Shown piece by piece: positions 1 through 10,493 of a DNA stretch of 64,000 bases (positions are counted from its first letter, which is position 1; each line of letters begins with the position of its first letter). The notes beneath the pieces were generated by a model. That model did not search any database. It was not told the DNA's origin and saw nothing but the letters and a program-made list of their open reading frames with translations. Both the position numbers and the translations under genes were made by a program. The DNA comes from Haliotis asinina (Eukaryota; Mollusca; Gastropoda; Lepetellida; Haliotidae), in contig NC_090288.1 of the NCBI RefSeq assembly GCF_037392515.1, positions 11,166,969-11,230,968 of the forward strand, read 5' to 3'.

Positions 1-136
1 GTTCCCAATTGCTCAGATCGATGCTCATGTTGTTGATCACTGGACTGTCTGGACCAAACTCGATTATTAACATACCGCCGCCATATAAGTGGAATATTGC
101 TGAGTGCGGCGCAAATATAAACTCACTCACACACTT
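1..136 (+). mobile_element. SINE-B, cut by the window edge
   Basis: ATCGATGCTCATGTTGTTGA, TCACTGGACTGTCTGGACCA, TGGAATATTGCTGAGTGCGG, ACTCACTCACAC tail. The head lies before base 1. Confidence 0.85.
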
Positions 137-434
137 AATCCAATACTCCAATACACTGCTTAGTTTGCAATTTTCTAATTGTAACTGCAGATAGGACGTG
201 GTCGTACGACGGCGTGACGACGATAACGCACGACGACAACACCACCGAGTGCCACACCAACCACCTGACCAGCTTTGCTATTCTTATGGTTAGTAGATAA
301 AACTTTGAATTGGTGTCTTTTACTCTTCTACATTTGTCACTTTACCATTTCCAAAGAAAAGACGTTATAAGATCATACATGTTGATTATCAGTAACTCTG
401 GCAAGTAGAATTCTTTTGGGCCGTTAAGCCTGTG

Positions 435-690
435 ATCGTAGGTACCCGTGAAGATCTGGGTGAGAGGATTGATCTGCAGCTACCCATGCTTGTCGTATGA
501 GGCGACAAACGGGATCGAGTGGTCAAGCATGCTGACCTGGTTGACACATGTCGTCGGTTCCCAGTTGCGCAGGTGAATGCTCATGCTGCTCATCACTGGA
601 TTGTCTAGTCCAGACTTGATTATCTACAGACCGCCGTCATATAGTTGGAATGTTGCTGAGTGCGGCGTAAAACTAAACTCACTCACTGTG
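435..690 (+). mobile_element. SINE-B, near full length
   Basis: Head CCCATGCTTGTCGTATGAGG, middle GGTTGACACATGTCGTCGGT, TGCTGAGTGCGGCGTAAAAC, CTCACTCACTG. It lies within the 1 kb before the first visible receptor exon. Confidence 0.88.
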
Positions 691-869
691 ATCGTATGTT
701 CAAATCTATGGTCATTTCCGATTATGTTTCTTGGTCTGTCAGCAAAATTCGAATTCAGCAGGAATTCGCCAAAATGACGACCGCCGAACTATATCATACA
801 CAATTAATACAATACTGTCCATAATATTGCGTTACTGCAACTGAAATACCGCTGAATACGGGGCCTCAA

Positions 870-960
870 TCAACTAAGTGTTCGTAGCGCAACGATATTC
901 GTATGCCTGTCGTAATCTATCGCGTTGCGACAGATACCAACGTTACGAATGCTTCGTGTA
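870..960. repeat. Inverted-repeat element, possible MITE
   Basis: AGTGTTCGTAGCGCAACGAT opposite AACGTTACGAATGCTTCG, with an inner hairpin CTGTCG/CGACAG. A relative is near 6.1 kb. Confidence 0.4.
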
Positions 961-1047
961 TCGGGAGGCTGTTTTCTAAATCCGTATCAAGACATGGTGA
1001 TACGCAGGTTTCTAATAATTTAGTCTTACCACTCTGTTGATTTCCAG

Positions 1048-1172
1048 GACCCGAACCCCGCCCACCCGTCGCCCATTATACACGAACAGATCCTCACGTA
1101 CATCTCCTACGTGGGCTGCGCCATCTCCCTCATCGGCCTCCTCCTCACCATCATCACATACGGGCTCTTCAG
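1048..1172 (+). CDS. Adhesion GPCR, exon with TM1 (gene enters from upstream)
   Basis: This is the first exon in the window of an adhesion-family (class B2) G-protein-coupled receptor in the plasma membrane. It is preceded by a TTTCCAG acceptor and followed by a GTAAAG donor. It encodes 41 codons plus two bases: a short linker starting DPNPAHPS and then the first membrane helix (ISYVGCAISLIGLLLTIITY). Family receptors carry a GPS/GAIN autoproteolysis region just before this point. I searched positions 1-1047 and found no GPS motif, so that region and the ectodomain lie upstream. Together the four exons total 1155 bp, or 384 residues plus stop, with phase kept at each junction. The subfamily (latrophilin-like or other) cannot be fixed without the ectodomain. 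Confidence 0.9.
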
Positions 1173-1304
1173 GTAAAGGGAGAATACTATAGCTGGAAGC
1201 TACCCGTGTTAGAACTGGTCGGCAGCAATTCATGCTGTGTGACGTTGCTCAGTCGCTCAAGTTCTTTGGCTTTGTGGAAACATGTCTTCGCATCACGTTT
1301 GTTT

Positions 1305-1412
1305 TCATGATGCTCATAATGTCAGTCACTGGATTGTCTGATCCAGACTCGACTTAAAACAAGCCAGGATATATACCTGTAATATTACTGAGTACTGCCG
1401 TAAACAACAAAT
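1305..1412 (+). mobile_element. SINE-B 3' half, diverged
   Basis: CATGATGCTCATAATGTCAG, TCACTGGATTGTCTGATCCA, TGTAATATTACTGAGTACTG. Confidence 0.65.
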
Positions 1413-1477
1413 TAACAGACATGCAGTGACAAGGACAAATGTAATTGCAAATACAACACACCGTCCGTTCCCCATCG

Positions 1478-1527
1478 GTACTGTACTGTACTGTACTGTA
1501 CTGTACTGTACTGTACTGTACTGTACT
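1478..1527. repeat. (GTACT)n microsatellite
   Basis: Ten perfect 5-bp units in the receptor intron. The unit is close to its own reverse complement (AGTAC), so the tract can form hairpins. Confidence 0.95.
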
Positions 1528-2082
1528 TACTGTACTGCACTGCTTGAGTTCACATTTTCGATGTATCATGACTGAGAGTGGGTTCAACAAGTATCGATCT
1601 GTCACTGACAATACGAATAAGACAAAGTACACTTGGCAAAATGACATTGATAAGAGTTGGGGGAAGTGTATTTTTATTTATATATGTCAAAAAATAAACG
1701 TTCACAGGACACATTGATACACAAAGCGTGTTCATAAAATGTAAGAACTGTATTTGTCATGAGGTATTACTTTGAACTCTTGTTAAACAACTACTCCTCT
1801 GTCAGCACTCTTTATCTCAAAACTCGGATGTGTCGAAGCTTCGGCAAACACTTAAATTTATTACTATGTTAACACGGATGTTTTCGAACGACAGCACGTT
1901 ATTAACTCTACGATTGTAATGATGTATAACGATCGGTTTCTGGAAGAGGGACTAATATGTATCGACTGTCCGCTTGTCAGAGATAAAACGTACCTGTAAT
2001 GTACGAAATCAAACCGCGATGAAATTTATCAGAAAGTCTGACTCTGCTAAAAGAAGCTCTCCACAGTTGGAGGTGTTAAAGT

Positions 2083-2220
2083 GAGGCGGTGGGGTAGGCT
2101 TGTGGTTAAAGCGTTCGCTCTTCACGCCAAAGACCCGGGTTTGATTGCCCTCTTGGGTACAATGTGTGGAGCCCATTTAGAAAATCTCTAGAAACTGCAT
2201 AAAATGAAACTCATTCACTA
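2083..2220 (+). mobile_element. SINE-A copy in receptor intron
   Basis: GAGGCGGTGGGGTAGGCTTG with the tRNA-like head and a decayed B box GGTTTGATTGCC. The 3' module is degraded to ACTGCATAAAATGAAACTCA. Confidence 0.75.
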
Positions 2221-2244
2221 AACAGTTTCTATTTGTGTTTCTAG

Positions 2245-2513
2245 GTGTATGAACAAAGACAAGTCAGGAAAGATCCTGCTGAATCTGTGTGTATCAATGT
2301 TATTGATGAACGTTGCCTTCCTCATGGGCGCCCAGAGCTCCTCCACCTACGGCGACCAGCTGTGCATGGCCGTTGCGATGTTGTTGCACTACTTCTTGCT
2401 GACGACGTTGATGTGGATGTTGGTGGAAGCGGTGGAGATGTACCAAGCCCTAGTCACCGTTTTTGCCAAATATGCGAGGTTCTACATGATCAAGCGGTGT
2501 ATTGTTGCATGGG
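2245..2513 (+). CDS. Adhesion GPCR, exon with TM2, TM3 and start of TM4
   Basis: The exon lies between a TTTCTAG acceptor and a GTAAGT donor. Its first base completes the Arg codon split from the previous exon. Counting from the first residue in the window, it holds TM2 (about 52-72, ILLNLCVSMLLMNVAFLMG) and TM3 (about 81-112, containing MWMLVEAVEMY, the class B2 counterpart of the WMLVEG motif), then runs into TM4 (IKRCIVAWG). Cys82 at the top of TM3 is placed to pair with Cys156 in extracellular loop 2, the usual disulfide of the fold. The last base is the first of a split Gly codon. Confidence 0.92.
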
Positions 2514-2755
2514 GTAAGTTTGTTACCTATCATATTTTCCTTTCATTTTTTCGTATTTCTTAATAAATAATCGGGGTTGTTCTTGTTACTCCTTTTTGTC
2601 ATTTTTTCGTATTATTAGTTTCTGTTTTATCTGTCTTTGATGCGGTTGAGCATGGACCTAGTGGTTGAGACTATGAAAACTGTGGGCGTCATCCCGATAT
2701 ACAATAGGTTGTAATGAATTTATTTGCGTATTCCTTAAATAGGGATGCTTACAGT

Positions 2756-2990
2756 TAGAGTTGTGACGATATATCGTTTTATCAATAATCGTGATACTTT
2801 ATCGGGCGATAAATATATCGATACTTTTTCATATCGTGATACGTATCGTTGACCTTCAACTTGTTAATTCCGTTAGAACTTGACGGTTATGTCACAATTG
2901 ATAGCATATCGTGATGTAAATCGAATCGTATCGTTCCAAGATATCGCGATGCGCATCGTATCATGAATTGTCTGTACCGTCACACCTCTG
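2756..2990. mobile_element. Non-autonomous hAT-like element with 8-bp TSD
   Basis: The 235-bp element starts TAGAGTTGTGACGATA and ends TACCGTCACACCTCTG, so the ends are inverted repeats (CAGAGGTGTGACGG type). It is flanked by perfect 8-bp direct repeats CTTACAGT at 2748-2755 and 2991-2998, the target-site length of hAT transposons. The interior is rich in ATCG-containing palindromes (ATATCG, CGATAT, CGTATCG) and has no coding capacity. It sits in the receptor intron between the second and third exons of the window. Confidence 0.85.
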
Positions 2991-3229
2991 CTTACAGTAG
3001 CTGCATCCAGTCACGACTACACATGTCAGTGACCGCTTTCGACATCACATTCATATGTTTGGTGATAATATTGGAGTTTTGACATGACATTCTTATATTT
3101 GGATATGATATTAATGTTTTAACATGACAGTGACACACTTTGGCGTGACATGTACAAAGTCATGTTGTTTTGACATAATGTTATTATTATAATAATATTT
3201 TGTACATATCTTTGCTTATGTCTTTTTAG

Positions 3230-3299
3230 GTGTCCCCATGGTGATCGTTGTGATCACAATGGCCGTGGACCTCAACAACTACCGACCCCCATACGACTT
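3230..3299 (+). CDS. Adhesion GPCR, short exon completing TM4
   Basis: A 70-bp exon between TCTTTTTAG and GTAAGT. It completes a Gly codon, encodes 22 residues (VPMVIVVITMAVDLNNYRPP, then YD) and ends with two bases of a Phe codon. It finishes TM4 and starts the second extracellular loop. It is too short to be found as an open reading frame alone; the calls rest on phase continuity and on how well the joined protein matches the class B2 seven-helix pattern. Confidence 0.88.
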
Positions 3300-3379
3300 G
3301 TAAGTACATACACGAATGGGTGATTCTATTTTATTCTGTTTGTATAGGGTATTTGCTCAGTCAGATTACAGTGTTAAAA

Positions 3380-3470
3380 TGCGCAATCACTGGATTGTCT
3401 GGTCCAGACTCGATTATTTACTGATCGCCGCCACATTGCTGAATATTGCTGATAACGGCGTTAAAAGACA
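3380..3470 (+). mobile_element. SINE-B 3' half
   Basis: GCGCAATCACTGGATTGTCT, GGTCCAGACTCGATTATTTA, GAATATTGCTGATAACGGCG. In the receptor intron before the last exon. Confidence 0.72.
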
Positions 3471-3656
3471 AGCAGACAAAAATGTGTAAGTCACTATGCA
3501 AGTGCAACCATTTTGAACTCCACTTTTCCGCACCTCGCGTAAAACGTAAAACTGTTAACATGAAAAAATGCTCCATTTCTTATTCAAGTCTGAGATATAT
3601 TTGTGCTCAAAGCGCTATTAAACCCTAACTGACTCACTATCCTTTCATCCTTGCAG

Positions 3657-4347
3657 CTGCTTCATCTCCCAGGCCAGCAAGATCGCCTACTACGTCTCCC
3701 TCGTCGGCCCAGGCTGCCTCATCGTCCTCATCAACACCGTCGTCTTCATCATGGTGGCCAGGGTCATTCTGAAGCCTCGTTTTCAACAACAGCAACGCGA
3801 AGACAAGGAACACGTGACCCCCGCCCAGGTCCGCGGAGCCTTCACGGTCATGATTCTTCTTGGTGTCACGTGGGTGTTTGGACCAATCGCAGTCAACGAA
3901 GCCAGGGTCGTCTTCAACTACCTGTTCTGCATCCTCAACTCTCTCCAAGGTTTCTTTATCTTCGTATTCCGATGTCTTTACAACCCAGAGGCGCGTCTCG
4001 CCTGGATCCAACTGATTAAGACGGGTACGCTGAAAACCAGAAGAGGTCCAATCAAGTCTGTCTACTCCGAGACCTCCTCAAAGGGAGACCACTCAAAATC
4101 CAGAACAAACGTCCACTTCGGCGGCACTCTCAAATCCAATATTATGCAATCCAATGGCTGGCACCATCCTAAGCTGAATGGAATGCAATCCGAAAATGGT
4201 TCAGTCCGAAATGAAAACCAGTACTTCACGGAGAATCAAAATTCTGAGGACCAAGTTTTTCACACAAAAGACTACGTGTATTTAGACAATAACACCCCTC
4301 CTACTAGAACCAGCGACATGGGTGAAGATGGCTTTACACACTTGTAG
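3657..4347 (+). CDS. Adhesion GPCR, last exon: TM5-TM7 and cytoplasmic tail
   Basis: The acceptor is CCTTGCAG and the stop is TAG at 4345-4347. The exon begins in loop 2 with Cys156. It then encodes TM5 (YYVSLVGPGCLIVLINTVVF), a basic third loop (KPRFQQQQREDKEH), TM6 (AFTVMILLGVTWVFGPIAV) and TM7 with the family signature FNYLFCILNSLQGFFIFVFR. About 135 residues of Ser/Thr/Asn-rich cytoplasmic tail follow. The last four residues are FTHL, which fits a class I PDZ ligand (Ser/Thr-x-hydrophobic), a feature also known from latrophilin-type receptors. PDZ binding is inference only. No clear polyadenylation signal sits close behind; the first AATAAA I see is at 6716. Confidence 0.93.
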
Positions 4348-4659
4348 AACCAGTTTACGGATCTTCTATAAACTCTCAACACCGTTCTGAAGAAATAGGA
4401 GGACTAATCGGTCTTTTAACCGATTCCTTGACGTTGCGAGGAGTCAAGTATTGTGTATATAAAGCCAAGGCAATGAATGGTGCAATGTATCTGAGATGTG
4501 AACTTTGGACTTTAAGTCACATACAAGGGGAGGTAACTCTTTCAGATACCATTCAACGGGAAGCAAAGGTTCCACGTCACTCTTACTGTGTGATGTGCTT
4601 GTCTGTATATATCTCGAGGATGTAAATTTATCTCATTGTGTCATTTTGTTCAGTGTGTG

Positions 4660-5035
4660 TAAATTGAATCATATTAGACAATCACTTCATAGAATACTTA
4701 ACATGGCCATTGAATTTAACTTCTCAATGAATTTGTGTCAATTGAATCACTTTGGACAATCACGTCAAAGAATGCTTAAAATGGCCATTGAGTTAACGTC
4801 CCATTGAATCCGTGTTAATAGAATCATTTTAGACAATCACGTCAAAGAATACTTAAAATGGGCATTGAATTTACTACCCAATGAATCCGTGTTAATAGAA
4901 TCATTTTTGACAATCACGTCAAAGAATACTGAAAATGACCATTGATTAACGTCTCAATGAATTCGCGTAGACTGAATCGTTTTAAACAATCATGTCATGG
5001 AATACTGAAAATGAGCATTGAATTAACTTCCAATA
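4660..5035. repeat. 77-bp tandem repeat, about five copies
   Basis: GACAATCACGTCAAAGAATA recurs at about 4676, 4754, 4831, 4909 and 4985, each followed by an AAAATGGCCATTGA-type motif. Spacing is 77-78 bp. The array starts about 310 bp after the receptor stop codon, so it may be transcribed in the 3' UTR. Confidence 0.88.
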
Positions 5036-5039
5036 AGTT

Positions 5040-6090
5040 TCTAACGTTCACAACAACCAAAGGGCATTTTAACAATTGCACCAGTCTAATTACAATAATA
5101 TATTATGTAAATTATGTACATATAGAAGATATGTTATCGATCCAAAAATTTGCTTGTCGAATGTATTTTTCAGACAACACAAATAGAAAATGCAGGTATT
5201 AAGGGACCGACTTTCTGAAATGCATGTCTTCACCCCAATACTGTAATTTCACTGAAGTATACAATTCGTTTCGCTAACTTCTTTTCTGTGGTACATTTTA
5301 CGAAATTAAGAAATCGAACGATCATGTGATTATGAAAATTGACATATCCATAAATATTCTTGCAGCGTACGTCATATCCTTTTCTTAGTCACGTTTCCAT
5401 TGAAACCTCTCTAGTCTGGCCCTCTTTTAATACGGATCACTGACGGTTAAGGAGCGCTCCATTAGTCCTGACATTGTAGTCATCATACATAGTGCAATGT
5501 GGAGTAACCATTTGCGTCCGTATACATACTGCTGACTGCGCAATTTACAAACGGAAAAATGATATTAACTTCAGCTTGCCACGTTTTTCATATTAATATC
5601 ACCACAAGTTGTTGAACCACACTGCCATTAAATATACGGTTGATCCACGACTGTCTAACATTTCTGGGACCTGACCCGGCGCCGTTGAACTAAACAACCT
5701 GAGGTCATTTGTGTCTTTTATTAGGTTCTTACTCTGCCAAGGGGCGGACGAGTGAAAAAATGTTATTTTTGCTAATTGCGAAACATGTAAATTTTACTGC
5801 GTACATACTTACAGAATTTTAATTGATTTAATACATTATACATTCGTTTTGCTGAATACAGGTGGGAAGCGATCAAGCGGTTTTAAGACTAAGAGCACTT
5901 TTGTATTATAGGGCATAAAGTTTCGTATCGGCCGTCGATAAAGTGATAAGAAAACATTTTATTATTTCGCGACGAAATGAAAATTCAAAGCGGGTGGGTG
6001 GTGGGTTGCAAAAAAAATACGGATACCCTAGGAGTTACGACTGACGTAAGTTAAGATGTAAGCGCCAAGATCGCCTTGTACAACGACACC
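5040..6090. other. Intergenic, nothing recognised
   Basis: AT-rich DNA after the 77-bp array, with no repeat or coding signal that I could support. Confidence 0.5.
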
Positions 6091-6097
6091 CGCATCC

Positions 6098-6175
6098 ACA
6101 GAGTGTTCGTAGCATTGGTAAACTTATGATAAACTTTAGCGTTACGACAGGTCGTAAAGTTGCGAACGATGTAAG
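6098..6175. repeat. Inverted-repeat element, possible MITE (relative)
   Basis: AGTGTTCGTAGCATTGGTAA opposite GTCGTAAAGTTGCGAACGAT. Shares GTGTTCGTAGC and CGTTACGA with 870-960. Confidence 0.4.
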
Positions 6176-6409
6176 TTGTAAATTCCTGTTAGGCTTTCTG
6201 TTTTTATTTCATGTCATTCTAGAACACGACTGTCAGTGCTATATGCTGTTATTCGCATTCTTTTCATTCACTGTTGTTTTGAGGATTTTGAGGGATGCTG
6301 AATTCTGAACGAAATTTAAGTTTTATTTCCGTTGGTTTACAAACTTGAGATTTGGAACTGCGCGAGTGTCCAACTAGCAGGGCTTGGTTCTATTCCTTCA
6401 TCCCATCAC

Positions 6410-6580
6410 AGAGGCGATTGCGTAGCCAAGTGGTTAAAGTGTTCGCCCGTTACGCCGAAGACCCGGGTTCGAATCCCCACATGAGTACAATGTGTGAAGA
6501 CCATTTCTGGTGTCCCCCGCCGTGATATTGCTGGAATATTGCTAGACGCGGCGTAAAATAACCTCACTCACTCACTCATT
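6410..6580 (+). mobile_element. SINE-A, near full length
   Basis: A box GTAGCCAAGTGG, B box GGTTCGAATCCCC, GTGATATTGCTGGAATATTG and an (ACTC)n tail. It lies downstream of the receptor gene. Confidence 0.88.
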
Positions 6581-6715
6581 CATCCCATCACATCTAGTAT
6601 TACTGCTGGAGAAAATCATGCCGAACATTGATGAAATCCTGGTCGAGTCATGCCATAGGATTTGTACAGAGATGCCATTTTATATAAATTGCATAATTTA
6701 TTTATCCTTTGTTGA

Positions 6716-6721
6716 AATAAA
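6716..6721 (+). promoter_or_regulatory. Candidate polyadenylation signal for the receptor gene
   Basis: AATAAA is the first canonical hexamer I noticed after the stop at 4347. Using it would give a 2.4-kb 3' UTR containing the 77-bp repeats and a SINE-A. Unproven. Confidence 0.25.
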
Positions 6722-6867
6722 TGTTTACCTCTGAAACATCCGAAACATTGGTTCTTTTGTCTTTGTGATTGTTTTTTGATTAATGACTATTTTCACCTGG
6801 AGTAGCATTCGAAGCCAGCCAATCAGAAAACGAATGTAACCGTTACTGGCCCCGTTCCTCGAAGCGA

Positions 6868-7043
6868 TCTGAGATCCAAAAGATCTGCAAGAGGCAGTGG
6901 GGTAGACTAGTGGTTATTGTGTTCGCTTGTCACGCCGAAACCCGGGTTCGAATCCCCACATGGGTACATGTGCGAAGCCCGTTTCTGGTGTCCCCCGACG
7001 TGATATTGCTGGAATGTTTAGTAAAACTAAACTCACTCACTCC
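6868..7043 (+). mobile_element. SINE-A, variant with 5' extension (copy 1)
   Basis: B box GGTTCGAATCCCC, and CGCCGAAACCCGGG lacking the usual GACC. The stretch before the head (AAAGATCTGCAAGAGGC) also precedes the copy near 7.2 kb. Confidence 0.85.
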
Positions 7044-7053
7044 AAACTATAAC

Positions 7054-7137
7054 GAGTGAGTGAGGTTAGTTTTACGCCGCTTTTACCAATATTTAAGCAA
7101 TATCACGATGAGGCGCCAGGGATGGGCATCACATAAG
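7054..7137 (-). mobile_element. SINE-A 3' fragment
   Basis: GAGTGAGTGAGGTTAGTTTT then CGCCGCTTTTACCAATATTT: the inverted tail and 3' module, 5'-truncated. It lies head to tail with the preceding + strand copy. Confidence 0.75.
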
Positions 7138-7206
7138 TCTTTACCACAAAACACTGTGGCATTCTGTAGGAGAAACTTCGCAGACATAGAAGAACGTTTG
7201 TCTTGC

Positions 7207-7404
7207 GTCTTGCGTCTCCGATCCTAAAGATCTGCAAGAGGCTGTAGGGAAGACTGGAGTTTAAAGCGTTCGCTTGTCACGCCGAAACCCGGGTTCGAAT
7301 CCCCACATGGGTACAATGTGCGAAGCCTGTTTCTGGTGTCCCCCGACATGATATTGCTGAGATATTGCTAAAAGCGGCGTGAAACTATATTCACTCACTC
7401 ACTA
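7207..7404 (+). mobile_element. SINE-A, variant with 5' extension (copy 2)
   Basis: Shares with the 6.9-kb copy the 5' stretch AAAGATCTGCAAGAGGC, CGCCGAAACCCGGGTTCGAA and GTGCGAAGCC. The tail is TTCACTCACTCAC. Confidence 0.85.
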
Positions 7405-7615
7405 TTATGTTCTGATGTACATGTTGTATGAGACATCACAAAACGGTTGGGTTCCAGTGCCGGTTGTCCTGTTTATGTTTCATGGTTTGTCTCAAGCACC
7501 CCCCGTCATTGTAGTTCGTCCAGAAGTGAAAGCCAAGTGAATTGAGATCTGGTGTCTGATGCATGCAGACAATGGTCTGCTGCTCCAGGAAGGCACCGAC
7601 AACCCTGACACGATG

Positions 7616-7756
7616 ATGTGGGATGGTGGTTCAAGCGGTCGACCATTACAACGAAGACCTGGTTCGATTCCCCATATGGATACAATGTGTGAAACTCATT
7701 TTGGTGTCCCCGCCGCGATGTTGATGGAACATTGCTAAAAGCGACTTAAAACCTTT
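7616..7756 (+). mobile_element. SINE-A, diverged copy
   Basis: B box GGTTCGATTCCCC, GTGTGAAACTCATTTTGGTG, CATTGCTAAAAGCGAC; the tail is lost. Confidence 0.72.
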
Positions 7757-9110
7757 CATGATATTGTCGTTCAAGTATATTGAACAAGGGAGATAATTCT
7801 TGGTATATTCCACAATGAGCGTGCCGTTTCTGATCCGATGCAAACACTATCATCAGTAAAGAGGACTTCACGACATTGTCCACTGCCTTACATAATATGG
7901 TTATTTTATGTGCGTTTCAAGTCCTTTTCATGACGCTGACATGATTTTTTTTTCAAGTAAAATTTATAACGAAAAGTATGAAATTCTCTGAAAACGTAAC
8001 CATGTCCAAAACTAACTTGCTGCCAGTATATTTTAAAGTGCATTATAAACTATACTGTTGAACTATAAGCCCATGATTCGTTGCAGTATTTGTAAACAAT
8101 ATGCTCCACGAAATATGAACACGCACGCTTTTATTCCAAGAGCATGAATTTACAAGCGACATAGCGTAAACCACTGAGCTTTTAGCATGTTCCATAAGTA
8201 TAGCCCATAGGACTACATAAATACCTTTAGTTTCTCACATTGTACCCATGTGGGGAATCGAACCCGTGTTTTCAGCATGAAGAGGGAACGCCCTAACCAC
8301 TAGGCTACCTTTGACCTCCACAAAACAGCTTTCGACAATACACAGATACAATGCAGTACGTTAGCGGAAAATATTTCTTTATGTTGACATTTCGTGACAA
8401 ACAGATTTCCTTCATGCGTGAGATATACGACTCAATGTAAGAGAGCATTAATATTCTACAAATTAGTGAATTTTGTTTATGCGACTTTGTACATATTCCA
8501 AACGTTTCATGACTGACATGTTTCGACCGGAATTACAATAATTCTACTTTTATACTTATAAACACGCAAACCCTTGCAGTATAACCATAATCCGCGCCAC
8601 ATCCAACATAGAATCTTTGGACAAGATGGGGTTTTTTTCTGTTTTTTTTTAAGCGAGAACGGGAATTCGACCGAATTCTTCAAACATATTAGTTGAATAT
8701 TTGAGTTGAGTTTTCCATTTACTATTTCAGTTCACAGGGAAATTCATTTCCTTGAGGCACTCCGCATAACGATATTGCTATCGACAGTTTGATTAAAATC
8801 AAATCTTACTGCTCAGTTCCGCTAGACAAAGATCTGAGGGGATCCGACAATGAGTTGTGCTGCCACTGAAGCCTATTTTCTATGACAGAATGTATCTGTT
8901 ACAGAAACAAGAACCTATTTATCATTGTGGAACTGATCATTATCGTTGTTTTTCTGAAGGTAACGTGGTTAGAAGTGATGTATAGGGCCTGTACAAATGA
9001 CTTATATGGGTAAAATGTACATAATCAGTTTTCGGAAAATGCAATCTGGACATTGCATATATATGGTATGGTGGCTGATTAGGGCTATCGATTTCTCGCC
9101 ATTACATACG
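7757..9110. other. Intergenic, nothing beyond a SINE-A half
   Basis: Short frames only; the one repeat seen is the SINE-A half at 8235. Confidence 0.5.
8235..8322 (-). mobile_element. SINE-A 5' half
   Basis: CACATTGTACCCATGTGGGG, then AATCGAACCCGTG (B box on minus) and CTAACCACTAGGCTACC (A box on minus). The 3' module is missing. Confidence 0.75.
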
Positions 9111-9118
9111 ACCTTGAG

Positions 9119-9183
9119 AAAGCGATATCACGAGGCGTGAAAGCGATATCACGAGACGAGAAAGCGATATCACGAGACGATAG
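9119..9183. repeat. 21-bp tandem repeat, three copies
   Basis: AAAGCGATATCACGAGACGA three times, with one variant (GAGGCGTG). Confidence 0.85.
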
Positions 9184-9400
9184 GGCTATATTGTGTGATC
9201 AGACCAAGATCAGAACTGGAACATGAAGTATTTTGTATGTAATTATGAAATTTAGTTCATTCGTGAACAAAGTAATGTAATAGATGTTCCACCTGAACCT
9301 CGTTATTGTGTACTGTTTGGGTTACAACGCAAACGACACTCATAACGGACATGCTTATGCCGAACTGACGGATTTAACAACCTATCAACCCAATGTCCCG

Positions 9401-9566
9401 GAGTGAGTGAGTGAGTGTGTGTGTGAGTTAGTTTACGCCGCTTGTAGCACTATCCCAGCAATACACCAGAAATGAGTTTCACACATTGTACCCATGTGGA
9501 GAATCGAACCCTTTTCGGCATGATGTTCAAACGCTTTAACCAGTAAGCTAGCACACCGTCCCTTGC
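9401..9566 (-). mobile_element. SINE-A copy
   Basis: GAGTGAGTGAGTGTGTGTGT tail, TTTACGCCGCTTGTAGCACT, B box GAATCGAACCC on the minus strand, GCTTTAACCAGTAAGCTAGC. Confidence 0.8.
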
Positions 9567-9661
9567 TGTATATTTTGACCAAATGCCTACAAAGAACCCC
9601 GGTTATACCGGACGAGAATTAATGTGTAAAATGTGAATATTAGAATATGAATAAGGAGTTG

Positions 9662-9840
9662 CCGTGTTGCTCTGCCCGTGGTGTTCTACGCGTGGTGTTC
9701 TACCCGTGGTGTTAAGCCCGTGGTGTTCTGCCCGTGGTGTTCTACGCGTGGTGTTCTACCCGTGGTGTTAAGCCCGTGTTGCTCTGCCCGTGGTGTTCTG
9801 CCCGTGGTGTTCTACCCGTTGTGTTCAGCAGGTGATGTTC
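9662..9840. repeat. 14/15-bp minisatellite
   Basis: Units of CCCGTGGTGTTCTAC and CCCGTGGTGTTCTG, about twelve copies, with small variants (GCGTGG, GTTAAG). Confidence 0.92.
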
Positions 9841-10493
9841 AAGTCAAAACGTTGATTACACTAGAGTCTCGTTTCCTGTTATTCCGTCCTACTGCGCAGC
9901 TTAGTTCAATGACTAGTCCATAATGTTTATTCATGAGACCGGATACATAAATATTAATCAGTATGATGTCATACATCTAAGCACTTCAATATTTCAATAC
10001 TGCGCTCATTCACATCCTTGCAAACACGTCGTACAGCGTGCTCTGATAAACGGAAACCAGCAAATCGTGGAAATATCAAAACGAGGCTCTGCCCCTGGAA
10101 AAGTTTGACGTTCTGGTACGGAATTGATAATATCAATCTCAATGTGCGTTACATAACTACACGATATAAGCGCAAAAACACCTAACCAGTGAGTCAGATG
10201 CTTTGTGAATCATTGTACGACCTTATCAAACATGGGCAGTCTGTGATTTCTTAGTTGAGGTCATGATGTCTACACCTCGCTATAAAACATAGAAATACGG
10301 TATTACTAAAGTTTAAAATAAAACTTCATCTGTGAATACCATTTTCTTCTGAAACAAGGAATTGGAATTCAGTGTAACCATAGTTGTTTGTGATGTATAT
10401 TTTCACTTGAAATCACGCGAGAAAATTCGAATCGGCTGAAAAATAGGTCGGGTCTGAATAGGTCATGTAATGAGACTCATGTTTCGGTTTGCT

